Assembly: GCA_026710795.1 (NCBI GenBank)
Contig: JAPOQK010000088.1
Coordinates: forward strand, 48,417-112,416
Source of the DNA: Candidatus Poribacteria bacterium
Lineage (GTDB): Bacteria > Poribacteria > WGA-4E > WGA-3G
DNA: 64,000 nt
Reading direction: 5' to 3'
A program made the position numbers and the translations under genes. Below, one piece after another: positions 35,416 to 44,899 of the stretch; the stretch's first letter is position 1; every line of letters begins with the position of its first letter. The notes under the pieces are model-generated. The model saw nothing but the letters and a program-made list of their open reading frames with translations. It was not told where the DNA came from and searched no databases.

Positions 35416-35468
35416 TACGAATGTTCCTTTATAGAATCCATAGTTTTCCCACGGTATGGTAGATACTA

Positions 35469-35978
35469 CTAAAACGTGTATTTAACAACCACACTGGCAA
35501 GCAACAGACAGTGGATTACGATGCCACAAATTTTCCATATACGGTCACTTTTGAAGAGTTCACCGAATAGTGTCATGATCCAATAAGCGATACATAGAAA
35601 GCCACAACCAATAATAGTAGCAACCATAAATGACCGCAACCACTGAATGTAAAAAATCGCTGCAATTGAATTGTTCAGATTTATGACCGCACCTCCGAAA
35701 ATTGCCAACGTAATCCCTGAGATCCATGCGATTTTTTCCGTACTCGTTACATCCATAGTTTTTATTTTATTAAAAAACGGAAACACATTAAAGTAACCAA
35801 AGCATACAAGACCCGCTCCTAAAACAAATCCTAAAGCTGGCAGCCAACGTTCACTGACACTGTTAGCAAGCAATTCGTCCAAAGCTATAAGTAGAATTAT
35901 ACCGATGATAGGTATCTGTTTTACCAACCAAGCGATTTTTTTCCTGTTTCGAACTTCGCAAAATTCCCATAACAACAT
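35469..35978 (-). CDS. Unknown membrane protein inside the nuo operon
   Basis: The 169-residue protein has four or five hydrophobic helices (about residues 18-37, 44-66, 82-106, 113-134 and 147-165) separated by short basic loops. I do not recognise a family. It lies between nuoH (68-base gap) and nuoI (53-base gap), a position normally occupied by no gene or by nuoG. It may be an accessory subunit or an unrelated insertion. Its base composition is like its neighbours. Confidence 0.65.
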   Translation of the reverse strand: MLLWEFCEVRNRKKIAWLVKQIPIIGIILLIALDELLANSVSERWLPALGFVLGAGLVCFGYFNVFPFFNKIKTMDVTSTEKIAWISGITLAIFGGAVINLNNSIAAIFYIQWLRSFMVATIIGCGFLCIAYWIMTLFGELFKSDRIWKICGIVIHCLLLASVVVKYTF

Positions 35979-36045
35979 TCATTGTTTACCTCCGTGATGA
36001 CTGATCCTAAAGTATCACACAAACAATTTCAACACACTGCTCTGT

Positions 36046-37287
36046 TTAAGCCGAACTCACCTGTGGTTCTGGCTTTCGCGCAAGAGTCTTTCCAGCAACC
36101 GCATACGCACTGATTAGACCAACATAAATAATCGCACAACTGATGCCGATACTCCACACATCATCATTCTCAAAAATTAATCCCCATATACCTGTGCCTA
36201 AAATGTTAAAGAATGAAATCGGAATAAAGTATTTCCAGCACAGATTCATGAGTTGATCTACACGTAAACGTGGTAGTGTCCATCGTATCCACATCATCAG
36301 GAAAACAAGTGCCAATGTTTTGATCACAAATCCAGGAAAACCTCCGAGAAAATCAAAACCGGGCAAAACACCTTGCCATCCACCGAGGAAGAGCGTCACG
36401 CCAATTGCACTCACCGCAAACATATTTGCATATTCGGCAATAAAGAAGAGGGCAAAACGCATCCCACTATATTCGGTGTGGAATCCTGCAACAATCTCAG
36501 ACTCTGCCTCTGGTAGATCAAATGGTGTTCGGTTCACCTCAGCAATAGAAGATATAAAGAAGATAAAGAATGCAATGAAAGTAAAAGGTGACCGGAATAT
36601 AAGCCAAGTAAAAATACCGCCTGATTGCTTGTCCACAATCTCGCTCATGCTTAAGCTTTCAACGAGCATGACAACAGTTAGAATTGAGAGTCCGAGAGGA
36701 ATTTCATAACTGACAATTTGTGCAGCAGAACGCAACGAACCTAACAATGACCATTTACTGTTTGAAGACCAACCTGCCATAATTACACCCATGACAATCA
36801 CAGACGAGATCGCCATGATATAAAATATCCCGATATTAAAGTCACTGACCAAAATATCTTGACCGAATGGAATTGCTGCGAAAACTGCAAAGGAACAAGC
36901 GAATATCACATACGGGGCAAGCATGAAAAGAACTTTATCGCCTTGCGGGGGAATATAATCCTCTTTGAAAATGAGTTTCACACCGTCGGCTAAAGTTTGA
37001 AGTGTTCCCCAAGGTCCCACACGCATCGGACCGGTTCTATTCTGAAAACGTGCTGCAACTTTCCGTTCTGCCAAAACTAATACCAATGGAAGTAATGGCA
37101 CAGCTGCAACAAATATACCAGCAAAGGCTAACATGACAAGAACCGTCCCTAATTCCATAGGAAAATGTGCAGCAGCCGCTTCTGGCAGTCTCGGAATTAT
37201 CACATCCTGCACGAAATCTGTTGCCCAATTGGAACTGTCTTGCAAGTTTATTATCGGTAAGAAACTCTCAGAAAATATTTCTGGCAT
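36046..37287 (-). CDS. nuoH: NADH-quinone oxidoreductase subunit H
   Basis: NuoH forms part of the quinone-binding chamber and the link to the proton channels. The 413-residue protein from the ATG at 37287 (AGGAGA upstream) has AERKVAARFQNRTGPMRVGP, WGTLQTLADGVKLIFKEDYI, FISSIAEVNRTPFDLPEAES and EIVAGFHTEYSGMRFALFFI, the core quinone-site loops. An N-terminal extension of about 50 residues (helical, after EIFSESFLPI) precedes the first canonical helix. It follows nuoD by 41 bases. Confidence 0.95.
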   Translation of the reverse strand: MPEIFSESFLPIINLQDSSNWATDFVQDVIIPRLPEAAAAHFPMELGTVLVMLAFAGIFVAAVPLLPLVLVLAERKVAARFQNRTGPMRVGPWGTLQTLADGVKLIFKEDYIPPQGDKVLFMLAPYVIFACSFAVFAAIPFGQDILVSDFNIGIFYIMAISSVIVMGVIMAGWSSNSKWSLLGSLRSAAQIVSYEIPLGLSILTVVMLVESLSMSEIVDKQSGGIFTWLIFRSPFTFIAFFIFFISSIAEVNRTPFDLPEAESEIVAGFHTEYSGMRFALFFIAEYANMFAVSAIGVTLFLGGWQGVLPGFDFLGGFPGFVIKTLALVFLMMWIRWTLPRLRVDQLMNLCWKYFIPISFFNILGTGIWGLIFENDDVWSIGISCAIIYVGLISAYAVAGKTLARKPEPQVSSA

Positions 37288-37328
37288 CAAATCTCCTAAC
37301 AACTACTTACATGAACCATCAATGATGG

Positions 37329-38534
37329 TTACCGATCAACTTCACCCATCACAATATCAATACTTCCGATAATCGCAATAATATCTGCTACCATCAAGCC
37401 ACGACTCAGTTCTTGTAATGCACTTAACGCACTAAAGCAAGGAGAACGACCTTTGACACGCACAGGTTTCGGTGTGCCATCACTTACAATATAAAATCCA
37501 AGTTCTCCACGCGGTGCTTCACTACGGAAATAGATTTCACCTTTCGGTGGTCGCACAGCTTTGAGATCTGCCATGACAGGACCGTCTGGAAGACCTTCAG
37601 CTAAAATCTGCCGTACTATCTTAACAGATTCCTTCATCTCGTCCATACGTATCTTGTACCGACTCCAGCAGTCCCCTACAACAGCACCTAACTCTGGAAT
37701 GTCCTTAGCAACAGGCACATCAAAATCAAATCTATCGTAGATAGAATAAGGCTCGTCTCGCCGTAAATCCCAATCTATCCCTGAACCGCGAAGGTTCGGA
37801 CCGGTAGCACCGTAACTGATTGCCATTTCTGCTGGCATCACAGCAACTCGCATAGTCCGTTCAGAGAAAATACTGTTTGCTGTCAATAGATCGTTAAATT
37901 CGTCAATCTTCGGTTCAAAGTAGTCCAGAAAACCTTCTATTTCGTCTAAATAATTCTGTTCAGCAATGGAACCGGGTTCAAGCGGTATGATTTCCGAGAC
38001 ACCACCGATCCGTATATAGTTATAGGTAAGGCGCGCACCACAAATCTTCTCAAATAGTAAGAGAAGCCGTTCGCGGTCGCGAAAGGCATAGAGAAAAGGT
38101 GTGAACGCCCCAATATCCATACCGTAGGTGCCGAAAGATAGCAGATGACTCGCAATACGATTCAATTCGCAGATTAACACTCGCAAATATTCTGCACGTT
38201 CTGGCACAGCAAATTCTTTGGTTTCATCTGCTGCCATAAGTTTTTCAACGGCAAGACAAAACCCCCAATTCTGATTCATCGCCGCAACATAATCCATCCG
38301 ATCCGTAAAAGGAATGATTTGGGGGTAAGAGAGGTTTTCGGAGTGTTTTTCAAAACAACGGTGTAGATAGCCAATATGTGGAATCGCTTCCCGCACGATC
38401 TCACCGTCTAATCTCAATTCTAACCTTAACACCCCATGTGTGCTTGGGTGCTGTGGTCCCATATTGACTATCATTTCATCAGTGAAGGGTTTAAGTTCAA
38501 TGATTTTTGATTCTGTTTGTTGAGTACTTTCCAT
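37329..38534 (-). CDS. nuoD: NADH-quinone oxidoreductase subunit D
   Basis: NuoD is the 49-kDa subunit lining the quinone pocket with NuoB. The 401-residue protein shows MIVNMGPQHPSTHGVLRLEL, IGYLHRCFEKHSENLSYPQI, PFTDRMDYVAAMNQNWGFCL, ELNRIASHLLSFGTYGMDIG, TGPNLRGSGIDWDLRRDEPY and the C-terminal PRGELGFYIVSDGTPKPVRV. It is a separate gene, not fused to nuoC. No nuoD exists near the other nuoABC cluster, so both clusters would have to share this copy. Confidence 0.97.
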   Translation of the reverse strand: MESTQQTESKIIELKPFTDEMIVNMGPQHPSTHGVLRLELRLDGEIVREAIPHIGYLHRCFEKHSENLSYPQIIPFTDRMDYVAAMNQNWGFCLAVEKLMAADETKEFAVPERAEYLRVLICELNRIASHLLSFGTYGMDIGAFTPFLYAFRDRERLLLLFEKICGARLTYNYIRIGGVSEIIPLEPGSIAEQNYLDEIEGFLDYFEPKIDEFNDLLTANSIFSERTMRVAVMPAEMAISYGATGPNLRGSGIDWDLRRDEPYSIYDRFDFDVPVAKDIPELGAVVGDCWSRYKIRMDEMKESVKIVRQILAEGLPDGPVMADLKAVRPPKGEIYFRSEAPRGELGFYIVSDGTPKPVRVKGRSPCFSALSALQELSRGLMVADIIAIIGSIDIVMGEVDR

Positions 38535-38571
38535 AGTGTGGATTATCTGGCTTAATTGTATCTCTTATTTT

Positions 38572-39057
38572 TTAGTACGGAACGCGCATCCCACGATAGA
38601 AATCGGGTTCCTGATAATCTTTTCGTAGTGGATACCCTTCCCAATCATCCGGTAGTAAAATACGACGTAGGTCGGTGTGACCTTCAAACAAAATTCCGTA
38701 GAGATCATAAGTCTCACGTTCGTGCCAATCTGCTGTTTTCCAAATATGCGATACGGTCGGAAGGTATGCGTCAGTTTTCGGAACAGATGCCTTCAAAACA
38801 ACATTGTGTCGATGACTTATAGAGTGGAGATGGTAGACAATAGAGAATACTTCTTCTTTTACTCCAAGATCGACTCCGCTAAGACACATTAAAGAATCAA
38901 ACCTCAAAGTGTCGGTTTCAACGAGATATTGGCACACGTCAGCGATTGCTGAAGGTGCAATCAGAATACTTGGATCTCCTACAAGTTCAGTGTCAAAACC
39001 TTGGACGGTTTCGCCAAACTTGTTGACTAAAGTCTCATATATTTCTTCCGGTTTCAC
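38572..39057 (-). CDS. nuoC: NADH-quinone oxidoreductase subunit C (second copy)
   Basis: The 161-residue 30-kDa subunit carries HERETYDLYGILFEGHTDL and RILLPDDWEGYPLRKDYQ. The C-terminal extension EPDFYRGMRVPY differs from that of the first copy (317-862). It lies between nuoB (31-base gap) and nuoD (37-base gap). Confidence 0.94.
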   Translation of the reverse strand: MKPEEIYETLVNKFGETVQGFDTELVGDPSILIAPSAIADVCQYLVETDTLRFDSLMCLSGVDLGVKEEVFSIVYHLHSISHRHNVVLKASVPKTDAYLPTVSHIWKTADWHERETYDLYGILFEGHTDLRRILLPDDWEGYPLRKDYQEPDFYRGMRVPY

Positions 39058-39088
39058 GAAGTTCCTACTCCAATTGAAATTTATTAAT

Positions 39089-39703
39089 TTACACCGTTAT
39101 TTCAGAAGGATTCTCTTCAGATGCAGGTGTTTCTGCTTCATCAGATCCTTCAGCCTTTTCGGTTTTCTCGTGTTCGTACCATTCTGATTTAGTAAAGAGT
39201 CTTTTGAGGAACGGGACATTGGTGCGTTTTGCCACTGTTTGGGTTTTAATTTTTTCTTGTAATTTCAGCAAGCCTTCAATGAGTGCCTCTGGTCGTGGAG
39301 GACATCCCGGAACATAAACGTCAACAGGAATTATCCTATCAACTCCTTTGAGAACGTGGTATCCATGCTGCCAGTAAGGTCCGCCGCTGGTCGCACAGCT
39401 GCCCATTGATATAACATACTTCGGTTCCGGCATCTGCTCATATAGTCTTTTGATACGGGTTGCCATCTTGAGAGTCACTGTTCCTGAGATCACCATCAAA
39501 TCAGATTGTCTTGGTGTCGCGCGTGGAACACCTGCACCGAACCTGTCCAAATCATAGTTAGATGCTGCAGCCGCCATAAACTCTATGGCACAGCAAGCAA
39601 GTCCAAAGGTCATTGGCCATAGTGCGGAGGAACGCGCCCAGTTCGCAACTGCATCAACTGAGGTAACAATGAGATTCTTGTCTAATTTGTCATCAATTAT
39701 CAT
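39089..39703 (-). CDS. nuoB: NADH-quinone oxidoreductase subunit B (second copy)
   Basis: The 204-residue protein keeps all N2 cluster cysteines: the pair in [35 protein letters not shown] and [19 protein letters not shown]. It has a C-terminal tail of about 45 residues ([20 protein letters not shown]) that is acidic and low in complexity, absent from the first NuoB copy. It overlaps nuoA by 11 bases. Confidence 0.96.
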   Translation of the reverse strand: MIIDDKLDKNLIVTSVDAVANWARSSALWPMTFGLACCAIEFMAAAASNYDLDRFGAGVPRATPRQSDLMVISGTVTLKMATRIKRLYEQMPEPKYVISMGSCATSGGPYWQHGYHVLKGVDRIIPVDVYVPGCPPRPEALIEGLLKLQEKIKTQTVAKRTNVPFLKRLFTKSEWYEHEKTEKAEGSDEAETPASEENPSEITV

Positions 39704-40103
39704 AACCTTCCTCCCTCTGGATGGATTGTACCTCTAACTGTGTAGAACGGATCCACTCAAGATCACCTTTTGCCCAAACATACGCAAGACCGACTAACAA
39801 GATAGCGATAAAGACAAGCATTTCCAAAAATGCAAAAAGACCAAAACTACGGAAAACTACTGCCCACGGAAGAAGGAACACCACTTCTACATCAAAGATC
39901 AGGAATATAAGCGCGATAACATAGAAACGGGTATTGAATTTGATTCGTGTATCGCCAATTGGGTCTTCCCCGCATTCATAGGGAATGTATTTTTCTCCTG
40001 AAAACAGTTTTGTATGGAGTAATCGAGAAACAGTTAAATTGAGGACGACAAATAAGCATCCAACAACTAAGAAAATCAGAACATTTGCAAAATTAAACAG
40101 CAT
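39693..40103 (-). CDS. nuoA: NADH-quinone oxidoreductase subunit A (second copy)
   Basis: The 136-residue subunit has three membrane helices and the family core [20 protein letters not shown] followed by [20 protein letters not shown]. It is the promoter-proximal gene of the large nuo operon. It starts 66 bases downstream of a predicted promoter. Confidence 0.94.
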   Translation of the reverse strand: MLFNFANVLIFLVVGCLFVVLNLTVSRLLHTKLFSGEKYIPYECGEDPIGDTRIKFNTRFYVIALIFLIFDVEVVFLLPWAVVFRSFGLFAFLEMLVFIAILLVGLAYVWAKGDLEWIRSTQLEVQSIQREEGYDN

Positions 40104-40169
40104 TTATCTTATCCTCGTTACAGGAACGAAGTTTCTGTCAGTCTTGTTAGCATCGTGTTTTATACCTCA

Positions 40170-40199
40170 ATTATATCTTAACATTAACGCAATTTGCAA
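40170..40199 (-). promoter_or_regulatory. Promoter of the large nuo operon
   Basis: On the minus strand TTGCAA (40199-40194) is followed after 18 bases by TATAAT (40175-40170). The spacing is acceptable and the -10 is perfect. The start would fall near 40163, giving a leader of about 60 bases. Position in the AT-rich divergent gap before nuoA supports it. Confidence 0.55.
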
Positions 40200-40282
40200 G
40201 GAAAAAAAAGATGACTCACGTGTTTCCGTTATCATAAAAGTTTCAGTTTTTCTTCAGAGAGTATTGTTTACAGTCCTTTGGT

Positions 40283-40310
40283 TTTACAAATTTTTGTTGC
40301 AATATATATA
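40283..40310 (+). promoter_or_regulatory. Possible promoter of the PHP gene
   Basis: TTTACA (40283-40288) lies 16 bases before TATATA (40305-40310) in an AT-rich divergent gap. The match is weak and could be chance. Confidence 0.35.
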
Positions 40311-40358
40311 AAAGTTTGCAATAATTTATTAGGAATGAAAAGTTTGAAGGAGTACGAA

Positions 40359-41126
40359 ATGTATAGTTGTGACTACCATATCCATACACAACTTTCTGGA
40401 TGTGCGGACAACGAGTTCAATATTGAAAAAATTATCCAACTTCAACAGATACGCGGGATTGAATCAATCGGAATAACCGATCACGACTACAGTTATCAAT
40501 CCAAAATAAAAACCATCCAAACCGCACAGCAAGCAATAAAGGCTGCTAAACCTTCAATTGAAGTGCATTTTGGTGTAGAGTCACAGATGTTAGAATATCA
40601 GTCTACCTCAATAGCTATTCGTTTGGCTTCATATTTTGATTATGTCCTGATGGCTCCAAATCATTACCACTTGCGTGGTGTCGCACAACCAAGAAACTTC
40701 CGAGACCCACGACGTGTAGCACTCCACGAAATTTATATGTTTGAAGCAGCGGTGGCATGCCCGATCACAGATGCAATCGTCCATCCATTCCTTCTTTCAC
40801 CTAATGTCTTTCAATTTTCCAAAGAGGAACTTAGTGCTTTTGGACAGGAAATGATGCGCAACATCGAACAGAAACGGTTGATTTACCAACTTGATCTTAT
40901 ATCTCAACGCGGACTGGGTGTAGAAATCAGTCCAAAGATGGTGCGTTATAATCAATTACATCTTACTGAATTCTATCAACTTTGTATGGAAAGGGATGTA
41001 AAATTACTCATCGGGAGTGATGCACATAACACAAAGCAGTTGGAAGAACTATCGCTGCTTGTGCCAATTTTGGAAGACTTAGGAGTGAAAGAAGAACATC
41101 TCTGGCATCCAAATAAACCACTTTAA
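40359..41126 (+). CDS. PHP-domain metal-dependent hydrolase
   Basis: The 255-residue protein starts at the ATG at 40359, chosen because AAGGAG lies six bases upstream. PHP motifs are visible: SCDYHIHTQLSG with HxH, GIESIGITDHDYSYQ with a metal-binding His, EVHFGVESQM, a central HPF segment, and the C-terminal IGSDAHNTKQLEELS. The family covers histidinol phosphatases and nucleic-acid phosphoesterases. No neighbouring his genes are present; its substrate is unknown. It is transcribed divergently from the nuo operon. Confidence 0.85.
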   Translation: MYSCDYHIHTQLSGCADNEFNIEKIIQLQQIRGIESIGITDHDYSYQSKIKTIQTAQQAIKAAKPSIEVHFGVESQMLEYQSTSIAIRLASYFDYVLMAPNHYHLRGVAQPRNFRDPRRVALHEIYMFEAAVACPITDAIVHPFLLSPNVFQFSKEELSAFGQEMMRNIEQKRLIYQLDLISQRGLGVEISPKMVRYNQLHLTEFYQLCMERDVKLLIGSDAHNTKQLEELSLLVPILEDLGVKEEHLWHPNKPL

Positions 41127-41200
41127 AATACTTAATACAAGTTACATTAATACTATCATACATATTATGGAAGAACTTGGAATTAATTGGACATTAATCA

Positions 41201-41299
41201 CTTGTAGGAGGGAACTCCGATTCCCGATTACATACTTGTAGGAGGGAACTCCGATTCCCGATTACATACTTGTCGCAAATCAAAGATCGCTCCTACAAG
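41201..41299. repeat. Tandem 34-base duplication with inverted ends
   Basis: The unit CTTGTAGGAGGGAACTCCGA... (34 bases) occurs at 41201-41234 and exactly again at 41235-41268. The end of the region, CTCCTACAAG (41290-41299), is the reverse complement of its beginning, CTTGTAGGAG. The core is related to the palindrome at 19081-19110. It lies in the convergent gap after the PHP gene, which holds no gene. Confidence 0.85.
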
Positions 41300-41370
41300 T
41301 AATGTATAATTATTTCATTAATTTACCATAACAAGTAAATGTTCTATAAGAACTTATTAGAACTAAGTTT

Positions 41371-42318
41371 TCATTTTGGACTTTTTATTCTTCCCCAAGT
41401 TGTTACCAACGAATCTGAAAGCGATACTGAGAATGGTGATGGATCATACCAAACCGCATCGTAATTCTTGCCTTCATTATGTGTAAGCTGCTGAATTTCC
41501 TGCGTCCTTAAATTGACTTTAAACAAATGAATATCTTGCTCTACCGGGTGAGAATATAAAAGTTCATCCCCATTTGGTGACCATGTTAACGACTTAATCC
41601 TCGTTGATTCAATTTCAACAACCTGCTTCAGTTCAGTTCCATCACGATTCACAGTATAAATACCTTTTTGAGGTCCTATTCTTGACCAATTGAATGCTAT
41701 TTTTTTGCTATCAGGTGACCAAGTAGGGTTAGTCATCCACGGAGGATTTTTTGTTACCAGTTTCCGTTGTGTCTGGGTTTCAAGATTATATATGTATATT
41801 TCTTTTTTATCGGGTTCTGCTTGAACGTAGGCTATTTCTGTCCCATCTGGAGACCAAGCAGGTTCTCCACCGTGCATGTGAACAGGAATTACGGGTGTGA
41901 TTAACTTTTCATCTGTTGTTGCAACATGAATACTCCAACTCTGCCATATCCTTGAGTATGCCATATATGCAATCTGTTTCCCATCTGGTGCCCACGTCGG
42001 TTGACGCTTATAATTCTGGGTTGTAAAAAACGGTCTCTTGTTAGTTCCATCCGCGTTGATTATAAATATGTCATGAATTCCCTCGGAGTTACGTGATCCA
42101 AAGAGTATGCGTTCTCCCGAACGTGACCAAGCCAATTGGTTTATTCCACGCGTATCTCTAATTAAGTTTTCGCGGGCACTCCCATCTGGGTTCATTATTT
42201 CAATTCTCGTGCCGTTTGACACAAACGCAATTTTTGCCTTGACAGGTGCGTTTGCGAATACTGGACATAGCAGAATCAGACCAATACTACAAAATAAAAT
42301 CAAGCGTATTAATTTCAT
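41371..42318 (-). CDS. TolB-like beta-propeller protein with signal peptide
   Basis: The 315-residue protein opens with a signal peptide (LIRLILFCSIGLILLCPVFA). Repeated blades with the WD40-like PD40 signature follow: AWSRSGERILFGSR, TWAPDGKQIAYMAYS, AWSPDGTEIAYVQAE, TWSPDSKKIAFNWS and TWSPNGDELLYSHP, each about 45 residues apart. TolB-type propellers are periplasmic scaffolds. No tol-pal genes are next to it, so the role is unknown. It is the last of three minus-strand genes in a row with two lipoproteins. Confidence 0.8.
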   Translation of the reverse strand: MKLIRLILFCSIGLILLCPVFANAPVKAKIAFVSNGTRIEIMNPDGSARENLIRDTRGINQLAWSRSGERILFGSRNSEGIHDIFIINADGTNKRPFFTTQNYKRQPTWAPDGKQIAYMAYSRIWQSWSIHVATTDEKLITPVIPVHMHGGEPAWSPDGTEIAYVQAEPDKKEIYIYNLETQTQRKLVTKNPPWMTNPTWSPDSKKIAFNWSRIGPQKGIYTVNRDGTELKQVVEIESTRIKSLTWSPNGDELLYSHPVEQDIHLFKVNLRTQEIQQLTHNEGKNYDAVWYDPSPFSVSLSDSLVTTWGRIKSPK

Positions 42319-42352
42319 TATACGTTCCTCTAAAAGTAAGTGTTAACATCAA

Positions 42353-43018
42353 CTATTTAATTTTTCGAAAAGCACAGCGAATTTTACCTGTCATTCCCCA
42401 ACCTTCTGGGTGTAACTCCATCCTACCGTAACGCGTCAAATACAACATATCATCAATACCAGACTCACCTTTAGAAAATGAGACATGGATACCTGGGATT
42501 AAATCTCTTGAAAAAGGAACATCGCTTTCATCACGTTTCGCTGCTTCACCCAATAAGAAACGGTCAATATTTTCACCTTGGCGACGTGTAAAGGATATTA
42601 TAGGATACAGATTTTCTCCATAGAGAAAACTTCTGATGTCATAATCTCCTCCTACCTCTATACCACGACTATTCCCGCGAAATCCGTAACGAGCATATTC
42701 ATTGAAAAATTCAAGAATCAGGTTCTGACGTGCAGTCGCAGCAAGTGACACCTTAATTGCTAACTTTGGTTCCGGTATATCACCCTCCTCAAATGTGAGA
42801 CTGACAAGTTGCCATTTTCCAATCAACTGATCTCGCACTGCATATTCATGCGTCTGTTTGTCCTGATCCCGTCGAATCTCTCCGTAAGACTCAAGTAAAT
42901 CCTCACGTTCCTTTTGTATATTTGGAGTGTTTTCAGGATTCTGAGTGCTCTGTGTTGTTTGGCTGATACAACTACTAAAAATGAGAAGTAGCGCACCGAA
43001 AACCATTAATGTCTTCAT
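42353..43018 (-). CDS. Unrecognised lipoprotein
   Basis: The 221-residue protein has a lipoprotein signal (MVFGALLLIFSSCISQ, Cys about residue 17) followed by a Gln/Thr/Asn-rich linker. The remainder contains HEYAVRDQLIGKWQLVSLTF, a lipocalin-like opening strand, and several short strands (NLILEFFNEYARYGFRGNSR). The GKW opening suggests a lipocalin-like beta-barrel, but I cannot assign it. It precedes the TolB-like gene by 34 bases. Confidence 0.6.
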   Translation of the reverse strand: MKTLMVFGALLLIFSSCISQTTQSTQNPENTPNIQKEREDLLESYGEIRRDQDKQTHEYAVRDQLIGKWQLVSLTFEEGDIPEPKLAIKVSLAATARQNLILEFFNEYARYGFRGNSRGIEVGGDYDIRSFLYGENLYPIISFTRRQGENIDRFLLGEAAKRDESDVPFSRDLIPGIHVSFSKGESGIDDMLYLTRYGRMELHPEGWGMTGKIRCAFRKIK

Positions 43019-43026
43019 GTTCCCCT

Positions 43027-43773
43027 CTATTGTATAGTAAGAGAAATGGTATTAGATTCAAGTAAAGCTTTACCTCGTCGTGCATTTAATGGCAAATAAA
43101 TGTTCTGCAATTTATCAATATATTTTTCTTTAATTAAGTCTATTTGGTCTTGGGTATAACCAATCGCCTCTTTCTTAACCTCCGGTGTAAACTGTGGGTT
43201 CTTGCTATTCTGAATACTAAAGATCTCACGTTGTAATTCAATTATTTCGGGATGCTGATCTTGCATGAACTCACGGTATACCTCTAATTCAAGCTTTACT
43301 TGGACTGTATAACTGCCTGGTTCAAGTCTATAATGTGTCTGCAGGTTTTCCAATTGAGATGTATGCGCTGTTCCTGCCCTCATATCCAACCCTTGAACAC
43401 ACCGAATAGATTTTCCTGCCTTATAGAGTGTTTTCATAGTGTTACTAAGCGGAATCGGTTTTTTGATCATAACAACCTGACCATTGCTATCTGTAACTGT
43501 AAGCTGCCTGAATGCCCTTTGCATTGTAACACTGGAAATGGGGACAAGCAGATCATACTTACCGTTTGTGGTGGTAAGTTCAACCGGAATTGGGTCTTGA
43601 GCAGAATAGGTTGTTTTCGGTGATGAAAGTTCAATCATCGCGAGGGTGCTTGATGCATCTCCATCTGTAGACGATGTGTCTGTTTGGATAGGTTGTGTTG
43701 CAGTTTGTTGGCTTGCAAGACATCCAAACAAACATACTATTAGAATGAGATTTAGAAATGTTAATAGTTTCAT
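43027..43773 (-). CDS. Unrecognised lipoprotein
   Basis: The 248-residue protein starts with FLNLILIVCLFGCLAS (lipobox FGC, Cys about residue 18) and a Ser/Thr-rich spacer. A beta-rich middle (IELSSPKTTYSAQDPIPVEL, YDLLVPISSVTMQRAFRQLT) leads into YRLEPGSYTVQVKLELEVYR, an Ig-like edge, and a helical C-terminus. No family is recognised. It lies 8 bases before the next lipoprotein gene. Confidence 0.6.
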   Translation of the reverse strand: MKLLTFLNLILIVCLFGCLASQQTATQPIQTDTSSTDGDASSTLAMIELSSPKTTYSAQDPIPVELTTTNGKYDLLVPISSVTMQRAFRQLTVTDSNGQVVMIKKPIPLSNTMKTLYKAGKSIRCVQGLDMRAGTAHTSQLENLQTHYRLEPGSYTVQVKLELEVYREFMQDQHPEIIELQREIFSIQNSKNPQFTPEVKKEAIGYTQDQIDLIKEKYIDKLQNIYLPLNARRGKALLESNTISLTIQ

Positions 43774-43799
43774 TTGAATCTGTCTCCTAAAGTTGTTCT

Positions 43800-44891
43800 T
43801 TATTGCAAGGATTTGAGCGATATACCTAATCCTGACCGTGTAGAAAGTTCAATAAAACCGTCAAGAATTGTTTCAGGTGGATCAATGAGTGTGCTTCGCC
43901 AATCTACTTCACCCCAAGCGAACTCAAGGATACCAAAATTCGGAACACTTGCCATACATTGCACACTCGACGCTGTTGCAACAGGACCACTCGGATTATG
44001 AGGTGTTACTTTTACATTTGTTGTTTCAGTGAGGGTTGCTATCTTCTTCAATCCTAACAACCCGCCTACATGTTTAACATCTGGTAAAATATAGTCAACA
44101 CGTCCATATTTTAGAAGCCTATCGAATTCAGTTAGAGTGCGTAAACGTTCCCCTGTTGCAATCGGCATTGAAGTTGACTGACTTACATGTGCAACCGCGT
44201 CAAGGTCATTCAACGGCACAGGATCTTCAATCCAAAACAAATTCAGATCATCCAATGCTTTTGAAGTTTGGATAATTAGTCCAGGATTAAATCGACTGTG
44301 ACAATCCACTAATAGATCAATATCAGATCCAATCGCTGTTCGAATAGCACGAATCCGATCAATACCATCACGGATAGAAGGTGTCAGGGTGTTTTCCGAA
44401 ATATTCGAAACAGAAACACCATCAAATGGTGCACATTTTATAGCGGTAAATCCTTCAGCAACTGCCAGCTCAGCATTCTTTGCAAAACCTTGTGGACTCC
44501 GATCTACCGTCGCACGGTTTATATTCGCATAAAGACGAATCCGATTTCGACACTTGCCACCCAATAGCTGATAAATCGGGATATTTAACGCCTTCCCTGC
44601 CAAGTCCCACATCGCCTGTTCAATGCCACTGAAGGCAGTATGATAGGTGTGTCCTTCACTATCGCGGAAGAAACGACTGCGAAACTTTTCCAGATCAAAC
44701 ACATTCCACCCAATAAGTTTGGATTTTAGAGTATCTATCAGGTGTTTCACACCTTCGTCGTCTCTACCGTGAGAAGCCTCACCAATGCCGATTGTACCAT
44801 CTTCAGCGTGTAACTTCACGAACAGCCAATTTCCACGGTGGTTGACAGGAACAATTTCTGTTTCTATGGATTTGACCTTTAAAGTGTGCAT
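43800..44891 (-). CDS. Enolase-superfamily sugar-acid dehydratase-like enzyme
   Basis: This 363-residue protein belongs to the mandelate racemase/galactonate dehydratase group. Metal ligands are visible in LLVDCHSRFNPG (Asp), FWIEDPVPLND (Glu) and IATGERLRT (Glu). A general-base His sits in VTPHNPSGPVATASS, as in D-galactonate and mannonate dehydratases. FTAIKCAPFDG holds the KxK-type lysine position with one Lys only. It follows the ThuA gene by 8 bases and probably acts on an unusual sugar acid. The exact substrate cannot be told. Confidence 0.85.
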   Translation of the reverse strand: MHTLKVKSIETEIVPVNHRGNWLFVKLHAEDGTIGIGEASHGRDDEGVKHLIDTLKSKLIGWNVFDLEKFRSRFFRDSEGHTYHTAFSGIEQAMWDLAGKALNIPIYQLLGGKCRNRIRLYANINRATVDRSPQGFAKNAELAVAEGFTAIKCAPFDGVSVSNISENTLTPSIRDGIDRIRAIRTAIGSDIDLLVDCHSRFNPGLIIQTSKALDDLNLFWIEDPVPLNDLDAVAHVSQSTSMPIATGERLRTLTEFDRLLKYGRVDYILPDVKHVGGLLGLKKIATLTETTNVKVTPHNPSGPVATASSVQCMASVPNFGILEFAWGEVDWRSTLIDPPETILDGFIELSTRSGLGISLKSLQ

Positions 44892-44899
44892 CTTCTAAT

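Noticed and set aside
41201..41299. A CRISPR array
   Set aside because: There are only two exact units directly adjacent without spacers, and no cas genes.
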